Shown here: positions 5,607-9,066 of the stretch, in pieces
How positions within the stretch are numbered: the first letter of the stretch is position 1
How the letters are laid out: every line of letters begins with the position of its first letter
Assembly (NCBI GenBank): GCA_017466495.1
Contig: JAFTUB010000064.1
Coordinates: 1-9,066 of the forward strand
DNA: 9,066 nucleotides
DNA from: Clostridia bacterium
Lineage (GTDB): Bacteria; Bacillota; Clostridia; Oscillospirales; CAG-272
Direction of reading: 5' to 3'
Notes under the pieces: generated by a model
What the model was told of the DNA's origin: nothing
Seen by the model: only the letters and a program-made list of their open reading frames with translations
Database searches by the model: none
Program-made: the position numbers and the translations under genes

Positions 5607-6053
5607 TCAGCGTACAAGCTGTACGGTGATGCTGCGGGCGTTGAGATCGTCGGGCAGCTTTTCAATGGTGACGCGCAGATAGCGGTCGGGCAGGGCGAAG
5701 GGGATTTTCTCGCTCCACTCCACCACGCAGATGCCCCGGTCGAGGTAGTCCCAGTAGCCGATGGACTCCAGATCGTCCTCCCCCTCTACCCGGTACATAT
5801 CGAAATGGAAGAGGGGCGTTTTGCCGTTGCGGTATTCGTTGACCAGGGCGAAGGTAGGGGAGCGCACGAGGGAGCCCGGGGCGAGAACCGATGCCAGTCC
5901 GCGGGTCAGCGCGGTTTTTCCCACGCCCAGATCCCCATAAAGGGCGATGAAGGGCGGGTAAGTACCGTCCGCCAGCTGTTCGGCCAGCCACGCTCCCACC
6001 GCCTCGGTTTCTTCTGCCGAGGCGGTGGTGCGCAGAAACAGTTCTTCGGTCAT
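5607..6053 (-). CDS. tsaE: tRNA threonylcarbamoyladenosine biosynthesis ATPase TsaE
   Basis: A 148-residue P-loop ATPase (YjeE family) that drives the TsaBDE complex in t6A tRNA modification. The Walker A motif is GDLGVGKT (40-47, Lys46). The family-specific SPTFALVNEY (65-74), HFDMYR (83-88) and VEWSEK (111-116) motifs follow; the last corresponds to Walker B/base-contact residues in known TsaE structures. Length is normal. The start overlaps the fhs stop (TGATG), so translation is probably coupled to fhs, and tsaB follows 11 bases later. Confidence 0.97.
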   Translation of the reverse strand: MTEELFLRTTASAEETEAVGAWLAEQLADGTYPPFIALYGDLGVGKTALTRGLASVLAPGSLVRSPTFALVNEYRNGKTPLFHFDMYRVEGEDDLESIGYWDYLDRGICVVEWSEKIPFALPDRYLRVTIEKLPDDLNARSITVQLVR

Positions 6054-7726
6054 CAGAACAGCCCCGTAATGTTGCCGGCATCATCCACATCGATGCGGAT
6101 GGCGGCGGGAGCCTTGGGCAGGCCGGGCATGGTCATAATGGCACCGGTGAGCACCACCATGAACTCAGCACCCGCCGACAGCTTGACCTCACGCACTGTC
6201 AGGGTATAGCCGGTGGGACGGCCCAGCTTGGATGCATCGTCCGAGAGGGAGTACTGGGTCTTGGCCATGCAGACGGGGAAGGAGGCGTATTTGGGATCAA
6301 GGGCCACGAAATCGGCGATGGACTTCTCGGCAGCGGGGAGATACTTGACCTCGGCGGCACCGTAGATTTTCTTGGCGATGGTCTCGATTTTTTCCTTGAT
6401 GGAAGCTTCATCGGGGTAAAGCAGCTTGAAGGAGGAGGGCTTTTCGCAGGCGGCCACGACCTTCTCGGCCAACTCGATACCGCCGTCGCCGCCCCGGGCA
6501 AAGACCTCAGAGAGGGCAAAGTCAGCCCCGCGGTCGATGCAGATCTTGCGGAGCAGCTCCAGCTCGGCATCGGTGTCGGTGCCGAAGCGGTTGATGGCCA
6601 CCACAACGGGGACACCGTACTGGGCCAGGTTGTCCAGATGTGCCTCGAGGTTGACGGCACCGGCGCGGAGAGCGTCGAGATTTTCAGCAGCGAGGTCTTC
6701 CTTTTTCACGCCGCCGTTGTATTTGAGGGCGCGGACGGTAGCCACCAGGACGATGGCAGACGGGGAAAGGCCGCCCTTGCGGCACTTGATATCCAGAAAC
6801 TTTTCAGCACCCAGGTCAGCGCCGAAGCCCGCCTCGGTGATCGTATAATCGGCCAGCTTCATGGCCAGCTTGGTGGCGCGGATGGAGTTGCAGCCGTGAG
6901 CAATGTTGGCGAAGGGACCGCCGTGGATAATGGCGGGGGTGTTCTCCAGGGTCTGCACCAGGTTGGGCTTGAGGGCATCCTTGAGGAGGGCGGCCATGGC
7001 TCCCTCGGCCTGCAGATCGCGGGCATAGATCGGACGGCCGTCGTAGGTGTAGGCCACCAGAATGCTGCCCAGGCGGCGCTTGAGGTCGGCGATGGAGTCA
7101 GCCAGACAGAGGATGGCCATGACCTCGGAGGCCACGGTGATCATGAAGTGGTCCTCACGGGGAATGCCGTCCACGCGGCTGCCCATACCCACCACGATGT
7201 TGCGCAGGGCGCGGTCGTTGGTGTCGGTGACACGGGCGAAGAGAATGCGGCGCTGGTCGATGCCCAGGGCATTGCCCTGCTGAAGATGATTGTCGATCAT
7301 GGCGCAGAGGAGATTGTTTGCGGCGGTGATGGCGTGGAAGTCGCCGGTGAAATGGAGGTTGATGTCCTCCATGGGCACCACCTGGGCGTAACCGCCGCCT
7401 GCGGCACCGCCCTTGACCCCGAACACGGGGCCGAGAGAGGGCTCACGCAGAGCGATGATTGCCTTGCGGCCGATTTTCTCCATGGCCATGCCAAGGCCGA
7501 CGGTGGTGGTGGTCTTGCCTTCACCTGCAGGGGTGGGGTTGATGGCGGTGACGAGAATCAGCTTGCCGTCGGGCTTGTCCTGCATCCGGCGCTCGAATCC
7601 GTCGGTGATTTTGGCCTTGTAGCGGCCGTAGAGCTCAAGCTCTTCATCGGCAATGTCCAGCTTGCGGGCAATGTCGGTAATGGGAAGCATCTTGGCTTCC
7701 TGGGCGATCTGAATGTCGGTTTTCAT
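6053..7726 (-). CDS. fhs: Formate-tetrahydrofolate ligase
   Basis: A 557-residue enzyme that makes 10-formyl-tetrahydrofolate from formate, ATP and tetrahydrofolate; it feeds purine and formyl-Met synthesis and is a step in the methyl branch of acetogenesis, though nothing else of that pathway is here. The P-loop-like motif TPAGEGKTTTT (65-75) and the segment EPSLGPVFGVKGGAAGGGYA (85-104, continuing to HFTGDFHAI at about 115-123) are diagnostic. Further conserved blocks include GPFANIAHGCNS (about 271-282) and TEAGFGADLGAEKF (about 295-308). Length matches the family (about 555). The ATG at 7726 has AAAAAGGAG upstream and directly begins MKTDIQIAQEAKM, the expected N terminus. It lies 34 bases after the DUF896 gene and overlaps tsaE by one base. 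No folate riboswitch-like structure is evident in front of it. Confidence 0.98.
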   Translation of the reverse strand: MKTDIQIAQEAKMLPITDIARKLDIADEELELYGRYKAKITDGFERRMQDKPDGKLILVTAINPTPAGEGKTTTTVGLGMAMEKIGRKAIIALREPSLGPVFGVKGGAAGGGYAQVVPMEDINLHFTGDFHAITAANNLLCAMIDNHLQQGNALGIDQRRILFARVTDTNDRALRNIVVGMGSRVDGIPREDHFMITVASEVMAILCLADSIADLKRRLGSILVAYTYDGRPIYARDLQAEGAMAALLKDALKPNLVQTLENTPAIIHGGPFANIAHGCNSIRATKLAMKLADYTITEAGFGADLGAEKFLDIKCRKGGLSPSAIVLVATVRALKYNGGVKKEDLAAENLDALRAGAVNLEAHLDNLAQYGVPVVVAINRFGTDTDAELELLRKICIDRGADFALSEVFARGGDGGIELAEKVVAACEKPSSFKLLYPDEASIKEKIETIAKKIYGAAEVKYLPAAEKSIADFVALDPKYASFPVCMAKTQYSLSDDASKLGRPTGYTLTVREVKLSAGAEFMVVLTGAIMTMPGLPKAPAAIRIDVDDAGNITGLF

Positions 7727-7760
7727 ACAAGTTACTCCTTTTTGTGATTGGGGAGATGGG

Positions 7761-7964
7761 TCAATCTTTCTTGATCAGTGCCTCGCGGCTGCCGTCGGGG
7801 CGTTGGATGACGGTGTTTTCCAGCATCGCGCGAAGGGATGCGCGGTAGGATTCGATATACTCCTTCCGCAGAACGGCCTGCTCGGCCTTTTCCTCTTCGG
7901 TGAGCCCCTCAGCCTTGGCCTTGCGGGCCAGGGCATTGATCCGGTCGATCTTGCTTTGTTCCAT
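7761..7964 (-). CDS. DUF896 (YnzC-like) small protein
   Basis: A 67-residue charged protein of the DUF896/YnzC family, whose small two-helix members are widespread in Bacillota. The family core RINALARKAKAEGLTEEE (residues 8-25) continues as KAEQAVLRKEYIESYR (26-41) and is followed by the usual C-terminal stretch ending in RPDGS. YnzC of Bacillus subtilis belongs to an SOS-linked operon, but the biochemical role of the family is not settled, and here no SOS partner is near. AAGGAGA lies at good spacing before the ATG at 7964. It is the first gene of the transcript that continues into fhs, tsaE and tsaB. Confidence 0.92.
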   Translation of the reverse strand: MEQSKIDRINALARKAKAEGLTEEEKAEQAVLRKEYIESYRASLRAMLENTVIQRPDGSREALIKKD

Positions 7965-8016
7965 GATATTCTCCTTGGAAAAATTGCTTTCAAACGGTAA
8001 AATGCTTCCACTCTAT

Positions 8017-8045
8017 ATTATGCCCCATTTTTTTGCTTTTGTCAA
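8017..8045 (-). promoter_or_regulatory. Sigma-A promoter of the DUF896-fhs-tsaE-tsaB unit
   Basis: On the minus strand, a perfect TTGACA (8045-8040) is followed by a 17-base spacer and CATAAT (8022-8017, 5 of 6 matches). Transcription would start near 8010, about 46 bases before the DUF896 start. The rest of the divergent gap (8046-8149) has a purine-rich stretch (8046-8074) and no promoter on the + strand that I would call with confidence. Confidence 0.85.
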
Positions 8046-8149
8046 GGGGAGAGCCAAAAAGAGGGGAGGGAGAACAGCTTTTTATTTCGGTGCATATCTC
8101 CCCGCCACGGCGCATAGGATGGAACAGTCAAGTGAAAGGAAGTGCAGAT

Positions 8150-9066
8150 ATGTCGCCCATCAATTCGTACAAACCCGAAGGAATGCTGATCACCCAGCCC
8201 GAGAACCGGGAATACACCGCCACCCCCGCCGCCCTGGAGAGGGCCATGCAGCAGGGGAAAATTTTGGAGGGAACAGTGCACCTATGTGACAGCCGTCTGG
8301 CCCTTCATGTGGACCTGGGCTGCATGGAAGGAATCATCCCCCGGGAGGAGGTGCTCCGCTGCCGCCGTGAGGAGGAGCTCAAGGATATCGCCGTGATTAC
8401 CCGTGTAGGCAAAGCGGTGTGCTTCAAGGTGACGGGCTTTGTGCGGGAAGGGGGACGGATGTGCGCTCTCCTGTCCCGACGTGCCGCCCAGGAAGAATGC
8501 GCACGGAACTACATTGCCGCTCTGCGGCCCGGGGACATTATCCCCGCCCGGGTGACCCACCTGGAGCCCTTCGGGGCGTTTGTAGATATCGGCTGCGGGA
8601 TTTCCTCTTTGCTGTCGGTGGATTGTATCTCGGTGTCCCGCATTGCTCACCCCCGCGACCGCTTTTCGGGAGGCGATTTTATCCCGGTGGTGGTCAAGCA
8701 GATCGACCGTGATCGCGATCGGGTCTTTGTCACCCACCGAGAACTGTTGGGCACCTGGGAGGAGAATGCCTGCCGTTTTGCGGTGGGGCAGACGGTGGCG
8801 GGGATCCTGCGAAGCATCGAGAACTACGGCATTTTTGTGGAACTGACCCCCAACCTTGCCGGCCTGGCCGAACTGCGGGACGATCGCCTGCCTTCCCTTG
8901 ATCTGTCGGTGGGACGGTCGGCGGCGGTGTACATCAAAAGTATTATCCCCGAACGGATGAAGATCAAGCTGGTGCTCATCGATACCTACAGCGGCCCGCG
9001 GACACCTACGCCGCGAAAATATTACATCAATCCTGCCGAAACCTCACATATCGACCGCTGGTGTTA
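8150..9066 (+). CDS. S1 RNA-binding domain protein (ribosomal protein S1-like), 3' end cut off or ending at the window edge
   Basis: An open frame of 305 codons starts at ATG 8150 with AAAGGA (8135-8140) 9 bases upstream and runs to the last base. Three OB-fold S1 domains are visible: a degenerate one at about 36-110, a canonical one at about 127-198 (GDIIPARVTHLEPFGAFVDI, 128-147) and a third at about 212-276 (GQTVAGILRSIENYGIFVEL, 213-232). The N-terminal ENREYTATPAALERAMQQGK (18-37) resembles the leader of S1-like proteins of Clostridia that are often annotated as ribosomal protein S1. These proteins are thought to bind mRNA or ribosomes, but this short form is not proven to replace S1. 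The final two bases are TA, so the next base decides between a stop codon and continuation. It is transcribed away from the DUF896 operon. Confidence 0.9.
   Translation, partial: MSPINSYKPEGMLITQPENREYTATPAALERAMQQGKILEGTVHLCDSRLALHVDLGCMEGIIPREEVLRCRREEELKDIAVITRVGKAVCFKVTGFVREGGRMCALLSRRAAQEECARNYIAALRPGDIIPARVTHLEPFGAFVDIGCGISSLLSVDCISVSRIAHPRDRFSGGDFIPVVVKQIDRDRDRVFVTHRELLGTWEENACRFAVGQTVAGILRSIENYGIFVELTPNLAGLAELRDDRLPSLDLSVGRSAAVYIKSIIPERMKIKLVLIDTYSGPRTPTPRKYYINPAETSHIDRWC

Noticed and set aside
6638..7747. Long open frame on the + strand opposite fhs (about 369 codons)
   Set aside because: It is exactly antisense to the well-conserved fhs gene, rich in Gly/Val/Asp with no family motif, and arises from the GC-rich codon use of the real gene.
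8046..8103. GGGGAGA and TCTCCCC (8046-8052 and 8097-8103 region) as a possible operator or hairpin
   Set aside because: Seven matching bases more than 40 bases apart in a purine-rich stretch are too weak to call.
8282..8737. Minus-strand open frame of 151 codons opposite the S1-domain gene
   Set aside because: The + strand frame has clear S1 domains and a ribosome binding site; the reverse frame has neither.

Overview
The window looks like ordinary chromosomal backbone of a low-redox, Gram-positive Bacillota, most likely class Clostridia (an Oscillospirales/Ruminococcaceae-type gut anaerobe). The reasons are the strong AAAGGAG-type ribosome binding sites, sigma-A promoters of the TTGACA-N17-TATAAT type, a formate-tetrahydrofolate ligase, the non-mevalonate (MEP) isoprenoid genes, a YnzC/DUF896 protein and an S1-domain protein of the Clostridia type. 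The DNA is fairly GC-rich by eye. No phage, transposon, CRISPR, tRNA or rRNA sequence was seen. The taxonomic placement is inference from gene content.

Layout. The left end (1-1415) is on the + strand: the 3' part of an HtrA/DegP-like serine protease ending in a PDZ domain, a terminator, then a MgtC/SapB-family membrane protein with its own promoter. A perfect palindromic bidirectional terminator (1431-1477) separates these from a long minus-strand block. From right to left (direction of transcription) that block reads: DUF896 gene, fhs, tsaE and tsaB, from a promoter at about 8017-8045; then a four-membrane-segment protein of unknown function, rpiB, ispD and ispF, from a very good promoter at 4808-4836 that is embedded in nested inverted repeats; then rpe from its own extended -10 promoter. 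At the right end, a + strand gene for a three-domain S1 RNA-binding protein starts at 8150, diverges from the DUF896 operon, and runs to the window edge.

How the genes work together. RpiB and Rpe interconvert ribulose-5-P with ribose-5-P and xylulose-5-P (non-oxidative pentose phosphate pathway). IspD and IspF are two of the MEP steps; ispE is not here. The rpiB-ispD-ispF genes are overlapped (TAATG and ATGA junctions) and should be translationally coupled. TsaE and TsaB belong to the t6A tRNA-modification complex; TsaD and RimI, often next to them, are absent. Fhs feeds one-carbon units from formate into folate.

The window is largely housekeeping, and I did not find a convincing new system. 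The parts not explained by known genes are the roughly 320-base gap between ispF and rpe, which contains a strongly structured GC-rich element (a clean three-way junction, a 13-bp hairpin and two oppositely facing terminator-like hairpins), and the nested inverted repeats around the promoter of the unknown membrane protein.
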